A stretch of 64,000 bases of DNA from Paenibacillus albidus (GCF_014644435.1 NZ_BMKR01000001.1:186001-250000); one strand, 5' to 3'. Shown: positions 17,549 through 26,639, counted from the first letter of the stretch. A program made the numbers and translations. Notes: generated by a model from the letters alone, not told the origin.

Positions 17549-18268
17549 TTATTCTTTGGCACTTCTATTCTTCCGATCCGGTTCCTTCACTTCCGCTTCA
17601 ACTTCTTCTTCGACTTCCTCTTCAACTTCTTCTTCAATGTACGCTTCGACTTCCTTTTCCGAGCCTGGACCAAGGATCTTCCGGAACAAACCCAGCATAG
17701 ACAGCGCATAAGCTACAGTGATAAAGCTGAAGCTGATCTGCATCACAACAACGAGCCGTGAAGTATTGTCGGTTGGGGCTATATCTCCGTAACCCACAGT
17801 AGTAAAGGTAGCAACGCTGAAATACAGGAAGGTAATCAACTGGCTGAGCAAATCTCCCCCCAGGTTTTCTCCCTGAAAAGAAGTTTGTCCAAACAGCTTA
17901 TAGATGGATGTATATACGATTGTGAAAAAAACAATGCAGGAAAAGGCAGCGATGCTGATACGGAGCAATGTCTGCTGCAGCCTTACTTCCTTATCATTCG
18001 ATTGCTTGATCTCATGGAAGATGAAAATAATATAGAACAGCACGGAAACCAGACAAAAGAAAAGAATCAGCGCCCGCATGCCGCCATTGCCCGGCACCAG
18101 AGAGCCCAGATCAATCCAGTCCAGCAAATCCTCCACCGAGATTAATACATAAATCACAATAGGAGTCAGCAGCACTCCTTGGTTGACCCACTTAAATTCC
18201 ATCCTGTAGAACCACAATGCCAGCAGCAGCATTACAACGATATTAAGGGCCCAGATCCACCACTCCAA
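17549..18268 (-). CDS. Two-pore-helix potassium channel protein with acidic repeat tail
   Basis: About 239 aa, TTG start with AGGAG nine bases upstream. It has several membrane helices and a selectivity filter TTVGYGDIAP between the last two, as in the ion-channel (Ion_trans_2) family. The C-terminus carries a highly acidic repeat (EEEVEEEVEEEVEAEV) and a basic end. It should conduct potassium across the membrane; gating is unknown, and no RCK domain is attached. It is followed 59 bases later by the phosphoesterase on the same strand. Confidence 0.86.
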   Translation of the reverse strand: MEWWIWALNIVVMLLLALWFYRMEFKWVNQGVLLTPIVIYVLISVEDLLDWIDLGSLVPGNGGMRALILFFCLVSVLFYIIFIFHEIKQSNDKEVRLQQTLLRISIAAFSCIVFFTIVYTSIYKLFGQTSFQGENLGGDLLSQLITFLYFSVATFTTVGYGDIAPTDNTSRLVVVMQISFSFITVAYALSMLGLFRKILGPGSEKEVEAYIEEEVEEEVEEEVEAEVKEPDRKNRSAKE

Positions 18269-18389
18269 GGTTATTACACTCCTGTCCTAATAGTCCGTCA
18301 GGCTTTAAACTGTCCAAACCTACAGCACGCTGGCCACTTCCTATCGGTGTTGACTCGCCAAAATGGACCTTGGAGCCATCAAATCCTGC

Positions 18390-19178
18390 TTATTCCGGCC
18401 GTTCTTTTAATACAATCCGGCATACTTCTTCCGGCGTCTCCCTGTAAGCAGAGGCGATTCCCTTTTCGGCAACCGCTGACTTCAGGACACGGCGTTGACT
18501 GTAAGCAATTTCGAAGCTTTTGGTAAAAGGGAAGGGGTCCAGGAGCAAAGTACGCTCATCCTGCCATTCCGCCGAAATCTTGCGCCCCGATGTGAAGCTG
18601 AAATCTTCACTGCCGGAGAATCCCTCCGTCCACCAAGGATGCTCCTCCGATTTGGGGCTGCCCGGTTCATTCAGCGCCATGTATAATGACAGATCATCGC
18701 TGAATTGCAGCAGCCGGGCATCATAATAAAGCTCATCCTCGCCGATCGGCCTGGACTGCTCCAGCTCACGGTGAATGCGGGATCTGCGTTCAGCCTCTGC
18801 CTCCTGATAAGCCGTCAGCTCCGGGCAGGCTTCGCCCGAGGTCTCAATCAGGCGCTCAAAGTGCAGGCTGCAGAGCAATGCCCCGTACGCCGTGTCCGCT
18901 TCAATCTCATCGAGCCCCCGTGTGTAGAAGGTCAGCTTCGGCACTACAGGGAAATCAATAAAGGTGTAGGGAGCCCCCTCCGCATCATTCCAGAAAGGAG
19001 TCTCATCCAGATCAATCCAGCCCCGGTCATGATTGCTTACCGCCCGCAGCACCTCTTCACGGCGGCCTTCCTCCGGGACATGTTCTTCCTTAAACCATTT
19101 GGCAAGCTCTCCGGCCACCTTGCCGTGTTCATGCTGCTTCACCATCACAAATGCCTCAACCTGCTCCCGACAAATCAC
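18390..19178 (-). CDS. DUF3891 family protein
   Basis: About 262 aa, not assignable to a known activity. The pattern VKQHEHGKVAGELAKWF, SNHDRGW, and the conserved LHFERL and FSDDLSLYMALNEPG segments fit DUF3891 proteins, which look like HD-domain-related helical proteins (His and Asp residues in HEHG and NHDRGW). I chose GTG 19178 because GGGGAGG lies eight bases upstream; an in-frame TTG at 19211 runs through that site. It appears monocistronic. Confidence 0.75.
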   Translation of the reverse strand: MICREQVEAFVMVKQHEHGKVAGELAKWFKEEHVPEEGRREEVLRAVSNHDRGWIDLDETPFWNDAEGAPYTFIDFPVVPKLTFYTRGLDEIEADTAYGALLCSLHFERLIETSGEACPELTAYQEAEAERRSRIHRELEQSRPIGEDELYYDARLLQFSDDLSLYMALNEPGSPKSEEHPWWTEGFSGSEDFSFTSGRKISAEWQDERTLLLDPFPFTKSFEIAYSQRRVLKSAVAEKGIASAYRETPEEVCRIVLKERPE

Positions 19179-19286
19179 GTCCCATTCCTCCCCAGAACTT
19201 TCTCGCGCCAAGTCTATTCCAACTATGGAAATTATAACACAAACCCTGCCATGACCAAAAAATCAAATCCGTTGATGGGTTAGGCG

Positions 19287-19862
19287 TTACTTCACGGGGG
19301 CAAGCTCACTTTCCGTAACCCATTTGTGATTGTGGACCGGATCTCCACCGGTTGTTGGTGTGTAATCGACCATATATACAGTGGTCGGCTCTGCCGAATC
19401 TATAGTCGCGACGGCCCCTTTCATCCCTGGCATATGATCCGCTGTGACTGTAATGTCGGCACCCGATTCATAGGGAGAGGCTTTGGCGTCCTTAATTTCT
19501 TCCTGGACGATCCATTTGTGGTCCGTGACCCGTTCTCCGCCGGTAACAGGCGTATAGGAGATGGAATACGCCGTCGTTTCATAAGCTCCTGCTATGGTTG
19601 CCACTGCACCGTCCATGCCTGGCATGTGATTGGTTTTCATGATGGCCTCGCTCCCGATATTAAACTTGGGATTCACGGCTTCCTTCATCCCTTCCGGTAA
19701 TTCACTTGAAGTGGAATGATTCATATGCGCGGTGTCACCCTGCTCCGTAGTAACAGCAGTCGCAGTATGCCCTTGGGTGTTGCCGCCGTCATTTCCATTC
19801 CCGCCGCAGCCGCTGAGCGCAAGCATGGCAGCTGCAGCAAGTAATGTCCATTGTTTCTTCAT
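19287..19862 (-). CDS. YdhK-like DUF1541 lipoprotein
   Basis: About 191 aa. The signal peptide with lipobox LSGC (cysteine near residue 19) marks a membrane-anchored lipoprotein. A His/Met-containing linker (HMNHSTS) is followed by two DUF1541 repeats, each with NHMPGM or DHMPGM, TVYMVDYTP-like and HKWV motifs. The Met/His-rich motifs suggest metal binding. ATG 19862 has AAAAGGAG upstream. A CsoR-like operator in its promoter suggests copper induction, so a role in extracellular copper handling is reasonable but not proven. Confidence 0.85.
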   Translation of the reverse strand: MKKQWTLLAAAAMLALSGCGGNGNDGGNTQGHTATAVTTEQGDTAHMNHSTSSELPEGMKEAVNPKFNIGSEAIMKTNHMPGMDGAVATIAGAYETTAYSISYTPVTGGERVTDHKWIVQEEIKDAKASPYESGADITVTADHMPGMKGAVATIDSAEPTTVYMVDYTPTTGGDPVHNHKWVTESELAPVK

Positions 19863-19904
19863 CTTGTATACACTCCTTTTAAACTGTATTGTTTGGCCAA
19901 CCAC

Positions 19905-19938
19905 GGGCTTTGGAAGGCATTTTTGCCTTCCAAAGCCC
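19905..19938 (-). other. Leader hairpin of the DUF1541 gene
   Basis: Perfect 15-bp stem (19905-19919 with 19924-19938) with a TTTT loop, in the roughly 130-base leader. No T-run follows, so it is not a simple terminator; it may stabilise the mRNA. Confidence 0.6.
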
Positions 19939-19999
19939 ATAGCAAGGCCTATTGCCGCTATCAAGCTGCGGAAGTAGAGTAAGCAACTTCGTTATTGAA

Positions 20000-20026
20000 A
20001 TTATACCCACCCGGGGTATAAATCAA
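20000..20026 (-). promoter_or_regulatory. Promoter with embedded CsoR-like operator
   Basis: Minus-strand TTGATT (20021-20026) and TATAAT (20000-20005), 15 bp apart. The spacer carries TATACCC-ACCC-GGGGTATA (20002-20020), very close to the copper-sensor CsoR operator type (TACCC...GGGTA). A repressor here would cover the promoter. Confidence 0.65.
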
Positions 20027-20028
20027 AC

Positions 20029-20068
20029 CAAAAATCCGCAGAAGAACGACTCATCGTCCCCTGCGGAT
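20029..20068 (-). terminator. Terminator of the sensor-type AraC gene
   Basis: Leftward ATCCGCAG ... CTGCGGAT stem with inner pairing, followed by six T. It abuts the -35 region of the DUF1541 promoter. Confidence 0.7.
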
Positions 20069-20115
20069 CCTTTGAATGTTTCGGCTTCCGGCCGCTCCTC
20101 CAGTTTCAACATCAT

Positions 20116-22344
20116 TCATGAACTTTTCTTCCGGTAGTCGCTTGGAGTCAGGCCGTAATATTTTTTGAACATGCGGTAGAAATAGGAGGTGTTCGTGAAC
20201 CCCGTTTTTCCGGCAATTTCAGCGACCGGTTCCTGGGTACGGTTCAGCAGCTCCGCCGCTTTTCCCACACGGGTCCGGTTGATCACATCGACGAGAGTCT
20301 CCAGCGTCATCTGCTTGTAGATACGCCCAAGGTGGCTCGGAGACAGGTCCAGCTCCTGGGCAATCGCATTCAACGACAGGTTCGGATCTCCATAGCTCAC
20401 ATCTACAATATCATTGATTCTGCGAATCAGATCCTCCTGCTTCATGCTGCGCTTCTCCACAATGAGCCCATGCAACTGATCGATGGCAGCCAAAAAGGCT
20501 CCGCCCACTTCCTCCATCGTCTCCAGCTCATCCACAGCGGAGGTGATCAGCACAGGCACGGCCTCCGGGTCGATTAATTTATTGCGGTGAAAGGTGTACA
20601 GCACATTGTTCAAAGTAATGGCCAGACGCGCGATGGCAGCCTGTGCCGCTCCGATCGGGAAGGCCAACGTCCCCTCCATGATGGCCTTCATACAGAGCTT
20701 TGCTTCCTCCGTTTTGCCTGCCATCAGGGCATCCGTCATCCGCTTCTCCTTGTCTACCGGGAACACATAGGCCTTGGAATCCGGCAATATGCATTCCTGG
20801 GCCCGGATAATCGTACCTAAGCCATGAAAAAAGCGGTGCCCGGAGGCCGTGTCCACCTGATGGTAGAGCGCCTTCAGATGAAGCACCTGATGCTCCAGAG
20901 CCGAATAAGCCACCGATATGCCAATGTGCAGATGTTCCGCAATAGCCTGCTGAATCTGCTGGAGCAGCACGACAAGCTCTGCTTCATCCTCCATGTCCAG
21001 CTTGCCGGTATCCCCAAAAACAAACAGAATGGCATCCCCCTCTATCTCTACCGATTCCACATGATAATACTGCATCCCAAGCTCGGAACCAATGTTCATC
21101 ATGGCGTACCGGTAAGCCTTCAGATCCGCCCCCCGGAGAGTGGAGAGCTGCCGGAAGCGGTCGATGCGCAGCAGCACCAGACGGTAAGGCTTCTGGAAGT
21201 CGAAGGTAATGTTCATCTGGCTGAGCCTCGCCCGCAGCGACTTGGGATTGAGCGGCTCATTGCCCAGTACCAGCCCCCGCAGCAGATGCTGGCGCAGCGT
21301 ATACACATTATTGCGGTTCGCCGCCTCCAGTGTCTGCATCCGGGAAGCAATCAGGCCATAAGGTGCGTAGAGCTTGCGGGACAACACCCAGGCGGCAAGG
21401 ATTCCGGCTGCCAGAATGGCCAGCGTAATCAGGATAGTCGTCGTTCGGATCTGCCTGATATTCTCCGTTACCCGTTCGTAGGGGGTTACTCTCAGATAAC
21501 GCCAATCCAGCCCGTCAGGCTTCGTATAGGAGACCAGGTATTTGCGTCCGTCAATTTGACTCAGCGAATAACCTTCGAGGCCGCTGCCGGCAATCGTACG
21601 AAGCTTTGCAGTCCCTTCGGCGGTGAATGCGGCTGGCGACAGATCTTCCCCGGACAACAGCAGCCCCCGGTTATCCATGATGTAAGACCGGCCCGGCTTC
21701 TGGTCCCCATCCGCAATCTCTTTATTGATCCATGAGACGGAAATATTGACGATGATGGCGGAATTGACCGTGTTCCCGCTGCCTATCGCATCGTACCCCA
21801 GATAGGTATAGACATTTTTGGCATCGCTTTCATTGTTGCTGTTATACGTGCGCGGGATAGGTGTGAATGGTTTGTAGTCCCGGTAATGTTCTATTAAATC
21901 CAGCACCCCCTTATCGCTCAGCTCCTGCTTGGTCAGCAGTCCGTTCTGTCCGCTGTCGGCGGCAATGTAGACATATTCGGACTTCGGATTGTAGACGTAG
22001 ATCGATTCGATATAGGGCATGGAGTTCAAATAATTGGACAACTCGTTCATTGCCGCAATACTGTCGTAGATGCTCGGTTCCGGGTAGAACATAAGTTTCA
22101 TAATCGTGTGGTTGCGGTAGAGCTGAAAAGTGAGCGACTGGGCCGTGTCCGTCATATGGTTCACTTCCCGGCTGGTCTGGGTCAGGTCCCTCAGATCGGA
22201 CTGATAATCCTCTTTGAGTGTAATCCGGTTGAAATAGATAAACAGAATCGTCGACGAGATCGTAATTGTCAGTACTGTACATAACACTATGCCAAGCAGC
22301 AGCTTTGCGTATACGCCCCATTTTTTTTCATCTTTCAGACGCAA
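20116..22344 (-). CDS. Membrane-anchored AraC family regulator of the adjacent sugar importer
   Basis: About 742 aa. A transmembrane helix at about residues 13-37, an extracellular cache-like sensor (to about residue 300), a second helix (TTILITLAILAAGILAAWVL), a cytoplasmic linker, and a C-terminal AraC DNA-binding domain (LSLNAIAQELDLSPSHLGRIYKQ and GFTNTSYFYRMFKKYYGLTPSDYR). This one-component design is common in Paenibacillus next to LplABC-type importers and senses extracellular sugar or oligosaccharide directly. It lies just downstream of such an importer, after a terminator. Confidence 0.9.
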   Translation of the reverse strand: MRLKDEKKWGVYAKLLLGIVLCTVLTITISSTILFIYFNRITLKEDYQSDLRDLTQTSREVNHMTDTAQSLTFQLYRNHTIMKLMFYPEPSIYDSIAAMNELSNYLNSMPYIESIYVYNPKSEYVYIAADSGQNGLLTKQELSDKGVLDLIEHYRDYKPFTPIPRTYNSNNESDAKNVYTYLGYDAIGSGNTVNSAIIVNISVSWINKEIADGDQKPGRSYIMDNRGLLLSGEDLSPAAFTAEGTAKLRTIAGSGLEGYSLSQIDGRKYLVSYTKPDGLDWRYLRVTPYERVTENIRQIRTTTILITLAILAAGILAAWVLSRKLYAPYGLIASRMQTLEAANRNNVYTLRQHLLRGLVLGNEPLNPKSLRARLSQMNITFDFQKPYRLVLLRIDRFRQLSTLRGADLKAYRYAMMNIGSELGMQYYHVESVEIEGDAILFVFGDTGKLDMEDEAELVVLLQQIQQAIAEHLHIGISVAYSALEHQVLHLKALYHQVDTASGHRFFHGLGTIIRAQECILPDSKAYVFPVDKEKRMTDALMAGKTEEAKLCMKAIMEGTLAFPIGAAQAAIARLAITLNNVLYTFHRNKLIDPEAVPVLITSAVDELETMEEVGGAFLAAIDQLHGLIVEKRSMKQEDLIRRINDIVDVSYGDPNLSLNAIAQELDLSPSHLGRIYKQMTLETLVDVINRTRVGKAAELLNRTQEPVAEIAGKTGFTNTSYFYRMFKKYYGLTPSDYRKKSS

Positions 22345-22430
22345 GGCTTTCCCCCCCTGTAAGCTCTGTACGATAGATCATAAGGCATACAGACACCTTG
22401 GAACAAGAAGAAACAACTTCTCTTTCCCGT

Positions 22431-22472
22431 AAAAAATGCCGGACCTTCATGGCATCCCAGAAAGTCCGGCAG
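22431..22472 (-). terminator. Terminator of the sugar importer operon
   Basis: Leftward TGCCGGAC ... GTCCGGCA stem followed by six T. Confidence 0.8.
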
Positions 22473-22537
22473 ACTGTACATGAGGAGCAGGTTCGCCGTG
22501 TGACCGGCTTAGCATACTTGATGCCTTTTCCCTTACT

Positions 22538-24127
22538 TTACTTGATGCCTTTTTCCGCTACATAGGCTTCCCACTGTTCTTTATAGGCGGCCTGCACTTT
22601 CTCAAGTCCCGCTTGCTTAGCTTTGGACATCGCCGTCTCCACGCCTTCGTCGATGTTGTCAATCAGACCGGCATACAGCGGGTAGAAATATTGTTTCTCC
22701 ACCTGCTCCAGCGCCGCACGCTCGGACTGGTAGGCCGAATAATCCTCCGCAAAGCCGGTAAAAATATCCGGTTTGGCGATTTTGTCCAGCTCATCGAAGA
22801 TGGCCTTAACGCCGTCGTAGCCCTTGTCGAACAGCATGAACTCCGGATTACGCCAAGCCCAGCCATTCATCCCTTCACGGGCGAAGCCGTTCGAGGTGCT
22901 GTCGCCGATCATTTTGTAATAACCGTCTGCCACTTCGTAGTTCTTGCCTTCAATCCCGTATTGGGTCAATTGGTTGTAGCGTTTGTCAGTGACCATCTTC
23001 TCGTAGAAGGCCAGGGCGCGTTCCGGGTTCTTGCTGCTTCTTGGAACCGCAAATCCGTTATGAATCGGATGCACCGGTGTAGCGAACCCGCGGGTTTCGG
23101 CAAAAGAGGTGTACCCCAGCTTCCAGTCCGGATGACTGGCCTGCATTTTGATCAGCGTATCGTTGTAACGGCTCGGGTTGTCGCCCAGCATGGCGGCGGT
23201 TTTGCCGCTGATGACCGGCGCTTGCAGCGTATCTTTGACGTTCAGCACGTTTTTCGGGAAAAAGCCTTTGCCGGCCCAGCGCTTAATCGTCTCCAGATCC
23301 TTCTTCTGCTCATCGGAACCCCAATAGGAATACACTTCGCCAGGTTTGCCGTATTTAATGCCAACCCCGTACGGAAGCGGGCCGCCCACAGTATCATCGC
23401 TGATCTCACGGAACACATCCATCAGGTTCGTCTTGACGTCGGAATTTATGGACAATGGCTGCATTTCCGGCTCGTTGGCCTTGATACCGTCCAGGTAAGC
23501 CTCGAAGGTAGCTATATCTTTGGGAACGGGCAGATTATATTTCTCGCGCAGATCTTCGCGGTACACAAAGCCGTTATTGACATATTCCTTATAGGTTGCG
23601 GGAACGGTGTAGATTTTGTCGTTGATTTTGACGGCATCCCACATATCGGTGGGGACGTACTTCTGCAGTTCAGGCGCTGCAGCCGGTAAAAGCTCATCCA
23701 GCGGCAGGAACGCCCCGCTTTTCGCATAGGCTTGATACTGCGTCCAGTCTGCGGTAAAAATCAAGTCAATCGGCTGTCCCGAGGATAACAGCAGCTTGTA
23801 TTTCTGGTCCCAGTCGGTCCAGCTGGTGTAGTTAAACTTGACGGTTGCATTCAGATCCGCTTCGGCGAGCTTGTTGACCTCCTCCTGAATCACAGCCAAA
23901 TCCTTCGGCGCATCGCCAAGCATGTAGAATTGCAGTTCGACCTTTTTGGAGGTGTCCAGCCCTTTGGTGGTTTCAGCCGCCGCATCAGTGGCCGGAGCAT
24001 TGCCGGATTTGCCCGCATTCCCTGCCCCCTCCGTCTTGGTGTTGCCCGAACCTGAGCATCCCGCAAGCGCCGACGAGAGCATTACCCCTGCCATTACCGT
24101 ACCCAGCCATTTCGCTTTATTTCTCAT
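22538..24127 (-). CDS. Extracellular sugar-binding lipoprotein (LplA-type)
   Basis: About 529 aa. Signal peptide with lipobox LAGC (cysteine near 23) and a Gly/Ser/Thr-rich linker, then a solute-binding fold with KVELQFYMLGDAPKDLAVIQ and a C-terminal DUF3502-like part (NPEFMLFDKG). It captures a sugar or oligosaccharide outside the cell for the permeases encoded upstream. The substrate is unknown. It is last in the order permease-permease-binding protein, after a 102-base gap with a hairpin. No ATPase is encoded here; such importers usually share MsmX. Confidence 0.9.
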   Translation of the reverse strand: MRNKAKWLGTVMAGVMLSSALAGCSGSGNTKTEGAGNAGKSGNAPATDAAAETTKGLDTSKKVELQFYMLGDAPKDLAVIQEEVNKLAEADLNATVKFNYTSWTDWDQKYKLLLSSGQPIDLIFTADWTQYQAYAKSGAFLPLDELLPAAAPELQKYVPTDMWDAVKINDKIYTVPATYKEYVNNGFVYREDLREKYNLPVPKDIATFEAYLDGIKANEPEMQPLSINSDVKTNLMDVFREISDDTVGGPLPYGVGIKYGKPGEVYSYWGSDEQKKDLETIKRWAGKGFFPKNVLNVKDTLQAPVISGKTAAMLGDNPSRYNDTLIKMQASHPDWKLGYTSFAETRGFATPVHPIHNGFAVPRSSKNPERALAFYEKMVTDKRYNQLTQYGIEGKNYEVADGYYKMIGDSTSNGFAREGMNGWAWRNPEFMLFDKGYDGVKAIFDELDKIAKPDIFTGFAEDYSAYQSERAALEQVEKQYFYPLYAGLIDNIDEGVETAMSKAKQAGLEKVQAAYKEQWEAYVAEKGIK

Positions 24128-24162
24128 CTGAATCCTCCCTTATTGTCTATAAAATTATATGT

Positions 24163-24195
24163 TATATAGATGGAGTTGAAGCTCCATCCTATATA
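24163..24195 (-). other. Intercistronic hairpin before the binding-protein gene
   Basis: GATGGAG pairs with CTCCATC (24169-24175, 24182-24188), extended by TATATA arms with a one-base bulge. Its place between permease and binding protein suggests mRNA stabilisation for higher expression of the latter. Confidence 0.55.
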
Positions 24196-24229
24196 GCCAA
24201 GGTCTGAGGGGGCATCGGCCCCCCCGGCC

Positions 24230-25123
24230 CTAACCTTTTACCGCCCCGATCGTCAGGCCTTTGACAAAATAACGCTGCACGAACGGATACAGGAACAAAA
24301 TGGGTCCGGTGACGATGATGGCCATCGCCATTTTGGTGGACTCGGTCGGAAGATCGGTGCCCAGCGAAATCCCGGTGCCCGCACCCATCTGAGAGATGAA
24401 CTGGATGCTGTTGATGATGTTGTATAGATAGAACTGCAGCTGGTACATGTTCTGGTCATTGATGAACAGCGAGGACAGGAACCAGTCGTTCCAATACGCC
24501 AAGGCCAGAAACAGGCCGACCGTAGCGATCCCCGGCATGGATAACTGCAGGACGATCCGGTAGTAGATTTTGAAATCATTGGCTCCGTCGATCTTGGCCG
24601 ATTCAAAAACTTCCTCAGGCACGGCAGAGCGGATAAAGTTCTTCATCAGAATAATCAGGAACGGCGTCATCAGGCCGGGAAAAATCAGCACGGTATACGT
24701 ATCCATCAGGTTCAGGTAACGCGTCATCAGGATGTACCAGGGGACCAGGCCCCCGCCGAACAGCGTCGTGAAGTAAATGAAGAACGAGAAGTAGTTGCGG
24801 TATTTAAAATCCTTGCGCTGGAGCACATAGCCGGCCATCGTGATAAAAAACAGGCCGAGCGCGGTACCCACTACTGTCGTGACACCCGTCACCCAATAGG
24901 CCCGCAGTACGGTCTCCGGGAACCGGAAGACCATTTTGTAGCCCTCCAGCGAGAACTTGGACGGGATAAGGTGGAACCCTTCACGGATAATCACTTCATT
25001 TGGCGTAAAGGAAGCGGAGATAATGAGCAGAAAAGGAAACAGGCATAGCACAGTAGCAAACAGAGTAACGGTATAGGCAATAATTCTGAACGTCATCGCA
25101 TATTTTTCATCTTTGATCTTCAT
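24230..25123 (-). CDS. Carbohydrate ABC transporter permease (LplC/MalG type)
   Basis: About 297 aa with six hydrophobic helices. The EAA loop ESAKIDGANDFKIYYRIVL, which contacts the ATPase, lies at about residues 190-210. ATG 25123 has TAGGAGG eight bases upstream; the in-frame GTG at 25132 touches that site. It pairs with the permease encoded 12 bases upstream and with the lipoprotein downstream. Confidence 0.92.
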   Translation of the reverse strand: MKIKDEKYAMTFRIIAYTVTLFATVLCLFPFLLIISASFTPNEVIIREGFHLIPSKFSLEGYKMVFRFPETVLRAYWVTGVTTVVGTALGLFFITMAGYVLQRKDFKYRNYFSFFIYFTTLFGGGLVPWYILMTRYLNLMDTYTVLIFPGLMTPFLIILMKNFIRSAVPEEVFESAKIDGANDFKIYYRIVLQLSMPGIATVGLFLALAYWNDWFLSSLFINDQNMYQLQFYLYNIINSIQFISQMGAGTGISLGTDLPTESTKMAMAIIVTGPILFLYPFVQRYFVKGLTIGAVKG

Positions 25124-25135
25124 CGGCGGCACCTC

Positions 25136-26059
25136 CTAGAATAGCGCGTATTCGTCATTGATTTTGCGGATAATCGTATTGACCGTCATGACCAGAATGA
25201 AGCCGAACAGGGACTGGTACAAGCCGGCCGAAGTCGCAAGCCCGATGTCGAAGGTAACCTTGAGTGAACGGTAGACGTACGTATCCAGGATGTCCGTGAC
25301 GTTGTAGAGCACACCATTGTTGCCGATCAATTGATAGAACAGGTCAAACTGACCCTTCATAATACTGCCTAGCGCAAAGAGCAGCAGCACCACGAAGGTA
25401 TTTTTCAGCATGGGAACCGTAATGTACCAGACTCTGTGAAAAATATTCGCCCCGTCAATCTTGGAGGCTTCATAATACTCTTCGCTGATCCCCGTGATGG
25501 CGGCCAGGTAGATGACCATGCTGTATCCGAGATTTTTCCACAGGTAAAAAATAATGATCAGCGGCACCCACACCCAAGGGGTGTTGTAGACATCGACAGG
25601 ATTCATATGAAAGGCCTTCAGCATCGTGTTCAAGAAACCGCTGTCATAATTGAACAGATTGTAGACGACCACACTGAGAATAACGAATGAAATGAAATAA
25701 GGAAGAAACATAATCGACTGGGTCAGCTTCTTGAACCATTTCAGCCGGATCTCGCTCAGCAGGATTGCACAAAAAATCGCCAATACATTGCCGAATAAAA
25801 TAAAGGCCGCATTGTATCCAAGCGTGTTCACCGTCAGCTTGGCCAGAATGCCGGAATTCCACAGGAACTTGAAATTCTCCATCCCGACGAATTCACTGTT
25901 GAACAAGCTCCTGTTGAAGTCAAACTTGGTAAAGGCGTAATAGATCCCGACCATCGGGATGTACGCGTTAATAATGAAGAACACAACTACAGGCAGCAGC
26001 ATCAAAAACATAATCCGGTTCGCGGACAACTCACGCAGCAATCCTCTACGGGGCGTCAT
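25136..26059 (-). CDS. Sugar ABC transporter permease (LplB/MalF type)
   Basis: About 307 aa. Six membrane helices beginning IMFLMLLPVVVFFIINAYIP and the EAA loop EASKIDGANIFHRVWYITVP identify the first permease of an LplABC-like importer. AAGGAGGAG precedes the ATG. It is the first gene of the three-gene minus-strand operon. No clear promoter was identified in the 580-bp region upstream, which is filled by GC-rich repeats and dyads. Confidence 0.92.
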   Translation of the reverse strand: MTPRRGLLRELSANRIMFLMLLPVVVFFIINAYIPMVGIYYAFTKFDFNRSLFNSEFVGMENFKFLWNSGILAKLTVNTLGYNAAFILFGNVLAIFCAILLSEIRLKWFKKLTQSIMFLPYFISFVILSVVVYNLFNYDSGFLNTMLKAFHMNPVDVYNTPWVWVPLIIIFYLWKNLGYSMVIYLAAITGISEEYYEASKIDGANIFHRVWYITVPMLKNTFVVLLLFALGSIMKGQFDLFYQLIGNNGVLYNVTDILDTYVYRSLKVTFDIGLATSAGLYQSLFGFILVMTVNTIIRKINDEYALF

Positions 26060-26326
26060 ACGTTCATTTCTCCTCCTTGTATGTCTCTATTAAGGTTGAA
26101 CCCGCCCCTTGGTGGGTTCGAACCTAGTGTACGTCCGGCTGAACCGTTCCAGCTAGAGCAACATCAAGCGGAGAGTGAACGAATTGAACAATTTCACAGT
26201 GAACAAATTCGGTTTTTGTGAAGTTATCGGCGGAAAAGAGCGGTGAAGAGTTTGGCGGACAGACTGTTGTGGGAGGCGAGCGGTTAGGCTGGGGGGCGGT
26301 GCTTAGCAAGAGTGGGGCACCGCGCT

Positions 26327-26430
26327 GGGACACGGCGCGGGTGGGGCGCTTAGCCGGGGCGGGACACGGCGCGGGGGGATGCGCTTGGCCGAGGCGGGAC
26401 ACGACGCGGGGCCAGGGCGCAGGGGCGGTG
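26327..26430. repeat. GC-rich 34/35-bp tandem repeat
   Basis: GGGACACGGCGCGG starts at 26327 and 26361; a variant (GGGACACGACGCGG) starts at 26396. Each is followed by a GGGGCGCTT-like stretch. Related G-rich sequence continues on both sides (about 26255-26440). The plus strand has many runs of G. Minus-strand ORFs through it are Pro/Ala-rich artefacts. Confidence 0.65.
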
Positions 26431-26446
26431 CTTGGCGGGTAAAGGC

Positions 26447-26636
26447 ATTCTGCTGCATTTCGTGCAGCAGAATTGGCTAAATAGTTACTTTTCAGCACTT
26501 CTAATGTATTTGATACATTAGAATATCCGCAAATAGCCCGTTTGGGGCCATTTACGGTGATTAGACTGCACCAAATGCAGCAGAAGCTTGTTTGGAGGAC
26601 TCTCCAGCTCCTTCTGCTGCACTTTTTGCATCAGAA
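26447..26636. repeat. Intergenic element B: four dyads at 51-62-51 spacing
   Basis: Modules start at 26450, 26501, 26563 and 26614. The first two are nearly perfect hairpins: 11-bp arms around TTTCG (26447-26473) and 10-bp arms around TTTGA (26499-26523). The third and fourth are partly decayed (CTGCACCAAATGCAGCAG and CTGCTGCACTTTTTGCATCAG). The element ends within a few bases of the LysR stop codon at 26640. Confidence 0.75.
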
Positions 26637-26639
26637 CGG

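Noticed and set aside
22613..23689. Plus-strand 358-codon ORF inside the binding-protein gene
   Set aside because: Antisense shadow of a clear lipoprotein gene.
26124..26498. Minus-strand 124-codon ORF in the GC-rich repeat
   Set aside because: Pro/Ala-rich translation of a tandem repeat with no ribosome site.
26450..26633. Possible CRISPR array from the regularly spaced dyads
   Set aside because: Only four divergent modules, alternating spacings of 51 and 62, and no cas genes; the modules are dyads differing in most positions.
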